Origin: J054 sp965221985
GTDB taxonomy: Bacteria; Pseudomonadota; Gammaproteobacteria; Steroidobacterales; GCA-2729495
DNA length: 64,000 bases
Reading direction: 5' to 3'
NCBI GenBank assembly: GCA_965221985.1
Contig: OZ244928.1
Span: forward strand, 434,001-498,000
A program made the translations under genes and the position numbers. The notes below the pieces were generated by a model, which worked only from the letters and a program-made list of their open reading frames with translations, was not told the DNA's origin and did not search any database. Below are positions 44,133-51,633 of this stretch, in pieces (the stretch's first letter is position 1; each line of letters begins with the position of its first letter).

Positions 44133-46762
44133 TAGTGGAACTTCCTCCCCTTACCCGGTTTCGCGAATTCATCCACCATGTCATAGACCGAGCCACCTTC
44201 CTTCAAGAACTGCGGCCAATCATCGAGCTTGGTGATCTTCACCTTACAAACGGTCTCCGGCTGGCCGGTGACGCCGTCTGTATTACGCAGGTCATAGGGC
44301 AGCAGATCATTGAAGTGCCCACCCGCGTGCTTTACGCCGCCCAGTTTGCCCTTGGCCCGCGACAGGGAATTTGACACGCCGAGGGTATCCGGATGCCAAC
44401 CTTGGGAAGTACCGATTCGGCCATAGATCATGCCGTAGGGTGACTCGACCTTTACCACATCCATTGGCTCAAGCCCTTTGGCTTTCGCAGTTTCCGGATT
44501 CAGCATGATGGCGATGTGGACCGGATCCCGGTACACGATGTCCTGAATCCATGGGTTACTAAGGCTCTCGCCAAAGTTCATCTGGATATCTTTATAGAAG
44601 ATACCGTACAAATCATATTCCGGCGGTTCGTTGTGCACTGGGTCCAGCGCGGCGGTTGGTAATGGTGAATAATCGTCCCAGGACCATTCATCGCGGAACG
44701 GCACATTGGCTTCATCCATCTTGGAGCGCAGCTCATCACGCTGTTTCAGCATGTCTTCTATATAGAAGTGCAGTCGCAAGCCTTCCCAGGGCCGATACCA
44801 TTTGTCTAAGCGCCGTTCGGTGACGGCATGACCGTTCTCGATGTACCAATCTAGGGGTTTGTCATTCCAGAGTTTGCCTTTGCGCTCCGCGATCTCCTTG
44901 TCGGTATAGATGCGCCCCGGTTCCAACATCAATTCAGGTTTATGCGTTAAACCAAGCGCGAGGTTCTGAACTTCGTTATAGGCATCGACCAGACCCAACC
45001 TCTCGGTGATCCCGTAGAAGATCTCCTCTTCGCTCTTGGTATCGTATTCCGGTTCCACCACCGGCTGACGCATGCACATGCCTTCTGTGTGCGGCGGCTC
45101 GATCATGGTCATATTCCAGGTTTCGAACACGTCATGGGACGGCAGAATCACATCCGCCCACTGGGTTGTTTCCGTGGGAATGATGTCGGAGACGGCGATA
45201 AACTTCATGCTCCGCATGAATTCGAACCACTTGTCCCGCGGCCCCTGCATCGCCCAGATCGGGTTCGAGTGGCAGATGATCATCGTGTCCGGCTTGAATT
45301 CCAGCCCAAACTTGTCCGGATCCAGAAACACTTCCATGTTCAGATGCGGCGGGTGCACGCCCACAGGGAAATAGTCCATCAAATGGAAAGTGTTCGGCGG
45401 ATAGGAAAATGGCGGTACCGGGCCGAGTTGATGCGGTGTGGGCACGATCATGCCGCATTCGCCTTCAGAGATGTGGCTGTTATCAACCCACTGGTCGTCT
45501 AGCGTCACACCCATGTGGCCGCCGGGGGTATCAATTGAACCGATTAGGAAATTCACCATCTTGAAGGCGTGGTTGGTTTGAAAGCCCAGCTTGTGGCCCT
45601 GCGCACCGCGATAGTAGTTGTAGGCAGCGGGCCTGAGTGGCATCACCCGGCCATCGATTTCAATTTTTAGATCCTGCGCGATACCGGCTTCGTCGTAAAA
45701 ACGTTTCGCCAGGGTACGAACGTCCTCTGGCGGCACGGTGGTAATCTTTTCCATCTCTTCGGGTGAGCAGTCCGCGAGAACATCTTTGAATCGTTGATAC
45801 GCGGGCTTGCAGGCTTTGCCCTCGACCGTGTAGTCGCCTTCCAGCGCGAGCTTATCCACGTCAATGGAGCTATCGTTCCAGAGCTTGGCTACATTGCTGG
45901 CCGCATCCCAAACGTAGATGTCGCCGTCGGCATTGCGGATGAAATAGCCATCGTCACCGACCAAATACGGTGCATTGGTATCTTTGCGCATGAAGTGATA
46001 ATCGACCCAGCCCTCATTCATCAGCACATGGCACAGACTCAAGGCAAAGTGCCGATCAGTGGCCGGGCGAATGGGTATCCACTTTTCAGATTTCGCACCC
46101 GAAATTGACAAGCGTGGTTCAACTGTAACGCAGTTCATCCCGCGGGCGCGGGCTTTGGCGACCCAGTGCGATTGCGCGGCGGCGTGCAGATGCGATGAGA
46201 AACCATCGCCGGTACCGTCATTCAGCCAGAAATTACAGTACTTGGCATCGTTGGCCGCGGCGAAGGCTGAATGAATGTAGCCGTTCACCGGGTGATAAGC
46301 ACCGCCACACATGGTGCCGCCGGATTGAAAGAAGTTGAAATTGCCGATTGTCAGCGGCCACGCCCAGATGTTCATTTTCTGAAAATCTTCCAGCGACGGA
46401 ATAATCCGGCGCGGGTCGGTGTCCAGGCAATCCTGTAGCTTGTCCGCGACCAGATCCAGGGCCTCATCCCAAGAAATCGGTTCCCACATGGGGTCGACAT
46501 TGGGGCCCTTTTCCGGATTGGTACGCTTCAGAGGCTGTTTGAACCGGTTGGGATCATAGTGCCGCATGATGGCCGAATTGCCCTTCGGACAGAGCTTGCC
46601 GGCATTCGACGGATTCGTTGGATCACCCTCGACCTTGTTAATAACCCCATCATCCGTGACATGCACCAGGTTCGTGCAGGAATGCAGGCACATCTTGCAG
46701 GTGGACCTGACCCATTTGCCGGCCTTGAGAGAGTTGTGGACAACCTTTGGATTGGCGGCCAT
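44132..46762 (-). CDS. DMSO-reductase-family bis-MGD molybdoenzyme catalytic subunit
   Basis: 876-aa Mo/W subunit. The N-terminal cluster motif CKMCLHSC plus KLCPKG binds a [4Fe-4S] cluster; a cysteine in QSGGTMCGGAYHPVNG lies where Cys/Sec/Ser ligates molybdenum in this family. HSNPIWAMQGPRDKW and DVILPSHDVFETWN are conserved downstream blocks. No twin-arginine signal is seen at either candidate start (46762, with AAAGG upstream, or 46777), so the complex may face the cytoplasm. The A-B-C gene order is that of Dms/Psr-type complexes; the substrate is not predictable. FdhD at 32327 may sulfurate its cofactor. Confidence 0.9.
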   Translation of the reverse strand: MAANPKVVHNSLKAGKWVRSTCKMCLHSCTNLVHVTDDGVINKVEGDPTNPSNAGKLCPKGNSAIMRHYDPNRFKQPLKRTNPEKGPNVDPMWEPISWDEALDLVADKLQDCLDTDPRRIIPSLEDFQKMNIWAWPLTIGNFNFFQSGGTMCGGAYHPVNGYIHSAFAAANDAKYCNFWLNDGTGDGFSSHLHAAAQSHWVAKARARGMNCVTVEPRLSISGAKSEKWIPIRPATDRHFALSLCHVLMNEGWVDYHFMRKDTNAPYLVGDDGYFIRNADGDIYVWDAASNVAKLWNDSSIDVDKLALEGDYTVEGKACKPAYQRFKDVLADCSPEEMEKITTVPPEDVRTLAKRFYDEAGIAQDLKIEIDGRVMPLRPAAYNYYRGAQGHKLGFQTNHAFKMVNFLIGSIDTPGGHMGVTLDDQWVDNSHISEGECGMIVPTPHQLGPVPPFSYPPNTFHLMDYFPVGVHPPHLNMEVFLDPDKFGLEFKPDTMIICHSNPIWAMQGPRDKWFEFMRSMKFIAVSDIIPTETTQWADVILPSHDVFETWNMTMIEPPHTEGMCMRQPVVEPEYDTKSEEEIFYGITERLGLVDAYNEVQNLALGLTHKPELMLEPGRIYTDKEIAERKGKLWNDKPLDWYIENGHAVTERRLDKWYRPWEGLRLHFYIEDMLKQRDELRSKMDEANVPFRDEWSWDDYSPLPTAALDPVHNEPPEYDLYGIFYKDIQMNFGESLSNPWIQDIVYRDPVHIAIMLNPETAKAKGLEPMDVVKVESPYGMIYGRIGTSQGWHPDTLGVSNSLSRAKGKLGGVKHAGGHFNDLLPYDLRNTDGVTGQPETVCKVKITKLDDWPQFLKEGGSVYDMVDEFAKPGKGRKFH

Positions 46763-46777
46763 GCTTGCACCTTTCAT

Positions 46778-47159
46778 AACAGACAGCTGAGCGGCTGTTT
46801 ATTGTAGGGCATGGCTCCTGAGCCAGCTATTCGCAGGATGCAATCGATTTGCCCAAAACACCCCGTCAATACAGCCATAAACGCCAGTGCTGGGCCAGTC
46901 AGCATTAGCTTATGACTGGGTGCCACCAGTTGAGCCGCGATTTATGGATTTATGGGGTCAGAGTAGAAACTATTTGCGGGGCGTTGGGCCCCGCAAATAG
47001 TTTCTACTCTGACCCCATAAATCAACCGTCGGCGAACTTTGGTTATGTTAGGTGATAGGTGTTATAACTAAGAAGTCGTTCAGCCTGCCTTCATGTACCC
47101 TGCGTATGCTGGGCGCAGGTAACTATTTCTAGTGTAAGAATCTAGATTAGGAGTAAGAA
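46778..47159. other. 382-bp intergenic region with a long palindrome
   Basis: Separates the minus-strand molybdoenzyme from the plus-strand charged secreted protein. It contains the upstream promoter space of both, a long palindrome (46947-47023), a small hairpin CCTGCG/CGCAGG near 47099-47119, and the AGGAG ribosome site at 47149-47153. No protein frame in it is convincing. Confidence 0.7.
46947..47023. repeat. Long perfect inverted repeat, palindromic mobile-element-like unit A
   Basis: Arms of 36 bp (46947-46982 and 46988-47023) are exact reverse complements around a 5-nt centre. The outer part reads GATTTATGGGGTCAGAGTAG, shared with unit B at 47726. An 8-bp tandem copy (GATTTATG twice, 46939-46954) sits at the left end. 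The size, symmetry and repetition suggest a REP or MITE-like element mobilised in trans. Confidence 0.85.
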
Positions 47160-47669
47160 ATGGCCAGAATACTATCGATTGTGCTGAGTCTAATGCTTCT
47201 ATTGAGCTCATCTCTTGGGTTTGCGGGTGCACACGAAGAGCGCGGTATGGATCGCGATAAGCGAGATGCCTCCGCCGAGGCTGGCCGCGCGGCTCGCGAC
47301 AAGAAATCTAAGCGGAAAAACGGCGACGTGGATCAGCGCGCGGATCATGATGAAGACGAAGATTACGACGGTGACCGCGACCGTGATAAAGGCGATCGGC
47401 GTATGGATCGCGATGATCATGATAGAGACGACGATGAATACGATCGGGATCGCCGTAATGAGAACGCCGAAATGCGCGATGAGCGCGGCAGCGAGCGCGC
47501 ACAAGAAATGCGAGCACGTCGCGATGAACGCAAGGAAATTAAAGAAGAGTATCGAGCCGACCGCGAGCCCGGGCAAGAGGGCAGACGCGATATCGATGAC
47601 GATACTAACGATGAGCAGCAGGCAAAACCTAAGAAGCCTTGGTGGAAGTTTTGGCAGCGATCTGAATAG
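47160..47669 (+). CDS. Secreted, highly charged Asp/Arg-rich low-complexity protein
   Basis: 169 aa. A signal peptide (about 1-24, cleaved near GAHEE) is followed by about 125 residues made mostly of D, E, R and K (for example DHDEDEDYDGDRDRD), predicted disordered, with no cysteine, then a proline and an aromatic tail KPKKPWWKFWQRSE. AGGAG 6 bp before the ATG supports expression. Mixed-charge periplasmic proteins of this sort can bind metals or polyelectrolytes, but no family is recognised. It lies between two related palindromes, suggesting a recently acquired or mobile neighbourhood. Confidence 0.75.
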   Translation: MARILSIVLSLMLLLSSSLGFAGAHEERGMDRDKRDASAEAGRAARDKKSKRKNGDVDQRADHDEDEDYDGDRDRDKGDRRMDRDDHDRDDDEYDRDRRNENAEMRDERGSERAQEMRARRDERKEIKEEYRADREPGQEGRRDIDDDTNDEQQAKPKKPWWKFWQRSE

Positions 47670-47687
47670 CTTGTTCTTATTGGCTAC

Positions 47688-47718
47688 GCCGGCCGTTGCG
47701 GAAACGCGGCGGCCGGCG
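47688..47718 (+). terminator. 14-bp GC-rich hairpin after the charged-protein gene, likely terminator or REP-like
   Basis: The RNA folds into a continuous 14-bp stem (12 Watson-Crick and 2 G-U pairs) around an AAA loop, 18 nt after the stop codon at 47669. It lacks a clear U-tract (CUUAUCGAUUUA follows), so a terminator or mRNA-stabilising role is only likely. In DNA the arms CGCCGGCC/GGCCGGCG are perfect. Confidence 0.55.
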
Positions 47719-47725
47719 CTTATCG

Positions 47726-47802
47726 ATTTAAGGGGTCAGAGTAAGAACTGTTGTCGGCACATCAAGGACCAGCCGAATATTTCTTACTCTGACCCCTTAA
47801 AT
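47726..47802. repeat. Inverted repeat, palindromic unit B related to unit A
   Basis: Arms of 22 bp (47726-47747 and 47781-47802; ATTTAAGGGGTCAGAGTAAG core) around a 33-nt centre holding a smaller TCGGC/GCCGA stem. The arm differs from unit A by a few bases, so the two are relatives rather than one duplication. Total span (77 bp) equals that of unit A. Confidence 0.85.
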
Positions 47803-47981
47803 GCATATCTAGCATTAACATAATGCTGAAATTATCTGGGCCTCGCGCAACGCGCTGATATCCTACTGTTGGCCTCGCTCAAATTCCCTCCGATGGACTA
47901 CTCAATATTCTGTTTAGACTAGAGCGTTAAGTGACGCGCAGGCTATTTTGGCGACTAAGCTAATTGTTAGGAATGCCCAGC

Positions 47982-48410
47982 ATGAATACTCAACTGGATA
48001 AAATAGAGCTAGACACAACTCATTTCCTGCATGCATTTATTGGCGATTTTCTGCGTCTTCTTTCATTGCACTTCAAGGGTCAGACTACGCTTAACCACCT
48101 ACGCATTGGTAGCTATATCGGCCTGATGTCGCTGTACGAGAATAAGCCCACGAACAACAAAAAGATATCTGAGGCCCTAGATATCCCTCGATCCACCGTG
48201 TCACGTATCGTGACGGACTTTGTTCGCGAAAAATGGGTCATCGAGCGTCCGCACCCCGACGACGGACGCAGAAAACAGCTGCTTATTGTTCCCGGGCATC
48301 CCCTCGCAGATAACTTTGAGAAAGATTTCCGCTCGCTTTTGAATGACGTTCTGAAGCGCTATGAGTCGAAGAAGATTGTGCTGGTAGATCCAGAAAAGCG
48401 AAGCTACTAG
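47982..48410 (+). CDS. MarR-like winged-helix transcriptional regulator
   Basis: 142-aa protein. A helix-turn-helix is visible in NNKKISEALDIPRSTVSRIVTDFVREKWVIERPHPDDGRRKQLL at about 60-105, the usual MarR order of recognition helix and D-x-R-R wing. The N- and C-terminal helices would form the dimer interface. ATG 47982 has AGGA 9 bp upstream; ATG 47973 and TTG 47964 are alternatives. Target genes unknown; the neighbouring secreted proteins are candidates. Confidence 0.8.
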   Translation: MNTQLDKIELDTTHFLHAFIGDFLRLLSLHFKGQTTLNHLRIGSYIGLMSLYENKPTNNKKISEALDIPRSTVSRIVTDFVREKWVIERPHPDDGRRKQLLIVPGHPLADNFEKDFRSLLNDVLKRYESKKIVLVDPEKRSY

Positions 48411-48516
48411 GTAACTGAGGATTGTCGGCTCGGTTTTCGCCTAGGTTAGTAGGCCAACTGAAACCGGCATGAGATGAACAGTGCTGACCTAACTGTTCTA
48501 AGCGAAAAATAAAAGA

Positions 48517-48556
48517 AAGCCTGATCTCCGTTCGAATGAACAAGAAGACCAGGCTT
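48517..48556 (-). terminator. Terminator of the 48637 secreted-protein gene, possibly bidirectional
   Basis: Stem AAGCCTGATCT (48517-48527) with AGACCAGGCTT (48546-48556), one mismatch, and an inner GTTC/GAAC stem. On the minus strand it is followed by CUUUCUUUUAUUUUUCG, a good U-tract. It lies between two convergent genes. Confidence 0.75.
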
Positions 48557-48636
48557 CTTAGAGCAAGTCATGTCAAATAGAGCGACGAGACTTGCTAGTT
48601 ATCCCTTACAGTGCCTAGAAAATATTCGGCACCAAC

Positions 48637-50121
48637 CTAGCAACCCACCGTATTCACGGTGACCGTTGCTGAGAACGGCAAACCATCGCCTGTTTCAGCG
48701 TTCAGAATTGCCGAGGTATCACCACAAGAAAGGCCAATGTCCCGCTGCCGGAAATGCATCACCAAGTCATCAACACCGTCACCATTCTGATCCGAAATGT
48801 GCGGATTGTTATGGCATAGACCGGTTGACGTAGGACCAAAAGTCGGATTACTCACCTGCGTAGCATCCAAACTGTCATTGCTATACAAAACCACCGAGAC
48901 GCAACCCCCACTTCTGAGATTGACATCGGGTGAGCCACCGCTTGGCCGCGCTCGCGCTTGCCCAATGACTACCGAACCAGTACCACCCATGACCAGCTCA
49001 CCACCATCCCAAGCTTCGAACGGTGTGCTGAACCCAAATAGGAACTGCAGTACTTGGTACTGATGAGTGTAAAACGCATTGCTAGAAATAATTTCCCCAG
49101 CTGCGTTCGTGGACAAGGCAATTAGTAAGTTGTCGAACCCAGGGTTGCCAGCTGCAACACCCAAAATTGCACCGTTGTTGGGGCAAGCGCTGCCATCGGC
49201 ACGAACACAAACCCAGTCTTGGAATTCACCCGTGGTCGTTGCACCAACATTGTTTGATTCAGGATCGGCGCAGTCAGCACCCAGTGGGCTACTAATTCGC
49301 AATCGGTTCCTGCGCGTATTCCAACTCGCCGTCACCAATGTGGGGCTTTCGGGCACGCATTCATAATTGGTCACACTGCGGCCTTGCGAGTCTGGCGCCA
49401 CCCAGCCAGACACGGCCGGATCAAGGATCGGCGAAGATGCGATTTCGCTCGGGTAAGCCTGATTGTTCAAGCCCATGGGTTGCAAGCGATCCGGCATTCC
49501 CCGGGACGCGATGACGTAGTCGAATCCTCCTGATGCGTTGGCTGTCGCGCTATCCACGGCAGTTCGCTCCAGGGTTTGCGTCAGACTTGACCAACTTTCT
49601 TCGACGCGACTGTTGTCGCCTTGGCCAGTGAGCACGTTTCGCGTGCCGGCGGCAATCACTATCGTGCCGCTGATCACATCATCAGCACCGTCGGCCGTAT
49701 TATTGTCGTCAATACTGATTTGACCCGAGAGTCCAAGCTCCGCTTTGTTATCTCCCACAGCGGGAAATGCGTCATTGGAAAATGGTGAAGAACCCGTCTC
49801 GTAATACATTTGATTCGCTAAAGGACCGATCCATTGACGGTCGGCACGATCTGTAACGAACGCCTCAATTTGAATTGGCGGAGTTACCGCCGCTTCGTCC
49901 AGCGTATCTCGAGGTGGATTGTAGGTTGTTGGACCACTCACCCATCGATTGATTCCGTTATAGGAACAATCATTCGCGGTAAATATTCCTATCGCATCCA
50001 CACAACCATTTTCTTGCGCAGATTGTGATCCGGAAATTGCTTGCGTAGTCGTATCAGCTGCAACTTGCAGCGCGCATGTCATCGCTAAGCTCGCGACTAG
50101 CGACCTTTGTATTGTGTGCAT
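48637..50121 (-). CDS. Secreted protein of unknown function
   Basis: 494 aa with a signal peptide (about 1-22). The mature protein is rich in Asn, Gly, Ser and Thr, has scattered cysteines (for example GCVDAIGIFTANDCSYNG) suited to disulfides, and a C-terminal calcium-loop-like DQNGDGVDDLVMHF followed by RQRDIGLSCGDTSAILNAET and a final NTVGC. The last segment resembles a C-terminal module seen in other exported bacterial proteins. No enzymatic motif is recognised. GAGGGG 8 bp before the ATG; own terminator downstream. Probably extracellular or periplasmic. Confidence 0.8.
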   Translation of the reverse strand: MHTIQRSLVASLAMTCALQVAADTTTQAISGSQSAQENGCVDAIGIFTANDCSYNGINRWVSGPTTYNPPRDTLDEAAVTPPIQIEAFVTDRADRQWIGPLANQMYYETGSSPFSNDAFPAVGDNKAELGLSGQISIDDNNTADGADDVISGTIVIAAGTRNVLTGQGDNSRVEESWSSLTQTLERTAVDSATANASGGFDYVIASRGMPDRLQPMGLNNQAYPSEIASSPILDPAVSGWVAPDSQGRSVTNYECVPESPTLVTASWNTRRNRLRISSPLGADCADPESNNVGATTTGEFQDWVCVRADGSACPNNGAILGVAAGNPGFDNLLIALSTNAAGEIISSNAFYTHQYQVLQFLFGFSTPFEAWDGGELVMGGTGSVVIGQARARPSGGSPDVNLRSGGCVSVVLYSNDSLDATQVSNPTFGPTSTGLCHNNPHISDQNGDGVDDLVMHFRQRDIGLSCGDTSAILNAETGDGLPFSATVTVNTVGC

Positions 50122-50340
50122 GTTTTGTACCCCTCAAACTGTATATTTTCCACTTCAGCCGACAGAATAGGCTCTTAACCCTTTCTGGTAGAAGTAGCTC
50201 TCCCGCAAACTAGCATGGAGCCAGGTGGGGATCGAGGATAGTTCCGTTGCCGGTAGTACTTTGTTGAGTAATGGCTGGCCAGACAACTGTTCTACCGATT
50301 GAGTAACTTTTCCGCATTGAATTATGTCTTATCGAAAAAC

Positions 50341-51633
50341 TTATAGGGAGCTATTCATTTGCAAGCGAGCCCGAATTTCCTCGCGCGCATCGCGCAATAT
50401 CGAATCACGATCAATGCTATCCAAAATTTGCGTTACTACTTGTTTAGGTCCCGTACTACCCCAGCTTTTTCCCGCCGCTAAGTACTCGTCGGCCACCTTA
50501 CCCACAACATAAGTACTGTAATAGGCAACGGCACCTTGAGCCGTTGCAGTCAATACCGTCGACAGACCACCTGTGCCAGCTTTGAAGGCGGAGGATACAA
50601 AGTGAACCGCCCACACCGTACCCATGAGGCCCGCGGCTTCGGCAGCAATCACGCGCACCAATGATCCAGCTTCTTGTTTTGTCAGGGGCAAACCATAGAC
50701 CTTGGACAAATGCACAATCATGCTCAAATCGATTACTGCGGCGGCGAGCAAATCCACAACGGGTAAAGGGTTTAGCGCGACGGCTGCACCTTTTGCCAAG
50801 CAATAGCTGCGGGTAATCCGCTCGGCGATGGAGTGCCTTGCATCTAATATTCTTTGACCAACCTTATCACTTAAGTCCGACGCAAACATCGACGCATTGA
50901 GAGCCGCCAGCGTCATGCCCTCGCTGTCGATAATATCCACCAACTTTAGTTTTAGCTCTGTGAGCTCAGGTGCACGCGGGCAAATTTCTTCCCGCTCTTG
51001 GCCATCGGCATCGCGCCGCAGAATGCGTTGCTGCCTGGGGTCGGCTGAGGCGACCACGACCTGCGTTTTGGGAATTAGCCCGTCAACACGTTGAATCAGG
51101 GCGGCCTTTAGCTCATGCAGTTCTTCTTGACTGTATAGATCGGACTTATTCAACACTAAAGTAATTGGCCTACCCCGGACGGCTAATTCCTTTAGAGCCT
51201 CATACTCCGCCGCGGTCAAATCACTGTCGACCACAAACAAAATTAGATCAACGCGTTCGCTAACCTCCTTCGCCAAATTTTCCCGCGCCTCGCCCCGCGC
51301 TTCGTTAATGCCCGGCGTGTCAATGAGATAAACGCCATCGAATTGTTCTTCGTGCCACTGCGAAACGGCGCTCGCCTGAGTTTCTCCGTGCAGCGGGCTC
51401 ACTGAAAATTTACGTTCGCCGATCAAGGCATTCAGCAAAGAGGATTTTCCGGTGCTCACCCGGCCATAAACGGCGATATGGATGTGCCCATTCTCCAGCT
51501 TATCCAGCATGGCTTGGACTTGCTCATAATCTGCGCTGAGCACGTCGCGCACACCATCGGGTAGGCGCTCATCATTAAGCAGGTCGCGCAAACTCTCGCG
51601 GGCGAGATTGAGGTGATCGGGCTGGTCAGTCAT
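50341..51633 (-). CDS. Dynamin-like/Era-like GTPase with C-terminal DUF697 domain
   Basis: 430 aa. GTP-binding motifs: G1 GRVSTGKSS (57-65), G3 DTPG (about 104-107) and G4 NKSD (about 158-161). A C-terminal hydrophobic DUF697-like domain (about 275-400) contains stretches able to enter a membrane. Overlaps the upstream paralogue by 8 bp, so both are made together. The family is linked to membrane stress or shaping, but the function is not established. Confidence 0.86.
   Translation of the reverse strand: MTDQPDHLNLARESLRDLLNDERLPDGVRDVLSADYEQVQAMLDKLENGHIHIAVYGRVSTGKSSLLNALIGERKFSVSPLHGETQASAVSQWHEEQFDGVYLIDTPGINEARGEARENLAKEVSERVDLILFVVDSDLTAAEYEALKELAVRGRPITLVLNKSDLYSQEELHELKAALIQRVDGLIPKTQVVVASADPRQQRILRRDADGQEREEICPRAPELTELKLKLVDIIDSEGMTLAALNASMFASDLSDKVGQRILDARHSIAERITRSYCLAKGAAVALNPLPVVDLLAAAVIDLSMIVHLSKVYGLPLTKQEAGSLVRVIAAEAAGLMGTVWAVHFVSSAFKAGTGGLSTVLTATAQGAVAYYSTYVVGKVADEYLAAGKSWGSTGPKQVVTQILDSIDRDSILRDAREEIRARLQMNSSL

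Larger units (their letters stand above)
47670..47981. other. 312-bp intergenic region with strong hairpin and second palindrome
   Basis: Holds, in order, the GC-rich hairpin at 47688-47718, the palindromic unit B at 47726-47802, and about 180 bp of ordinary sequence upstream of the MarR-like gene that should contain its promoter. No coding frame is supported. Confidence 0.65.

Noticed and set aside
43497..44135. 212-aa open frame antisense to the four-cluster ferredoxin gene
   Set aside because: It mirrors a gene with four clear cysteine motifs and overlaps it almost exactly; the frame is open only because of the GC-rich codon pattern.
47208..47823. Antisense and alternative frames over the charged secreted protein
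   Set aside because: Repetitive GAT/CGC-rich DNA keeps several frames open. Only the frame at 47160 has a ribosome site and a signal peptide.
46778..48636. Insertion sequence or prophage remnant around the palindromes
   Set aside because: No transposase, integrase or phage gene is found; only the two small palindromic units are supported.
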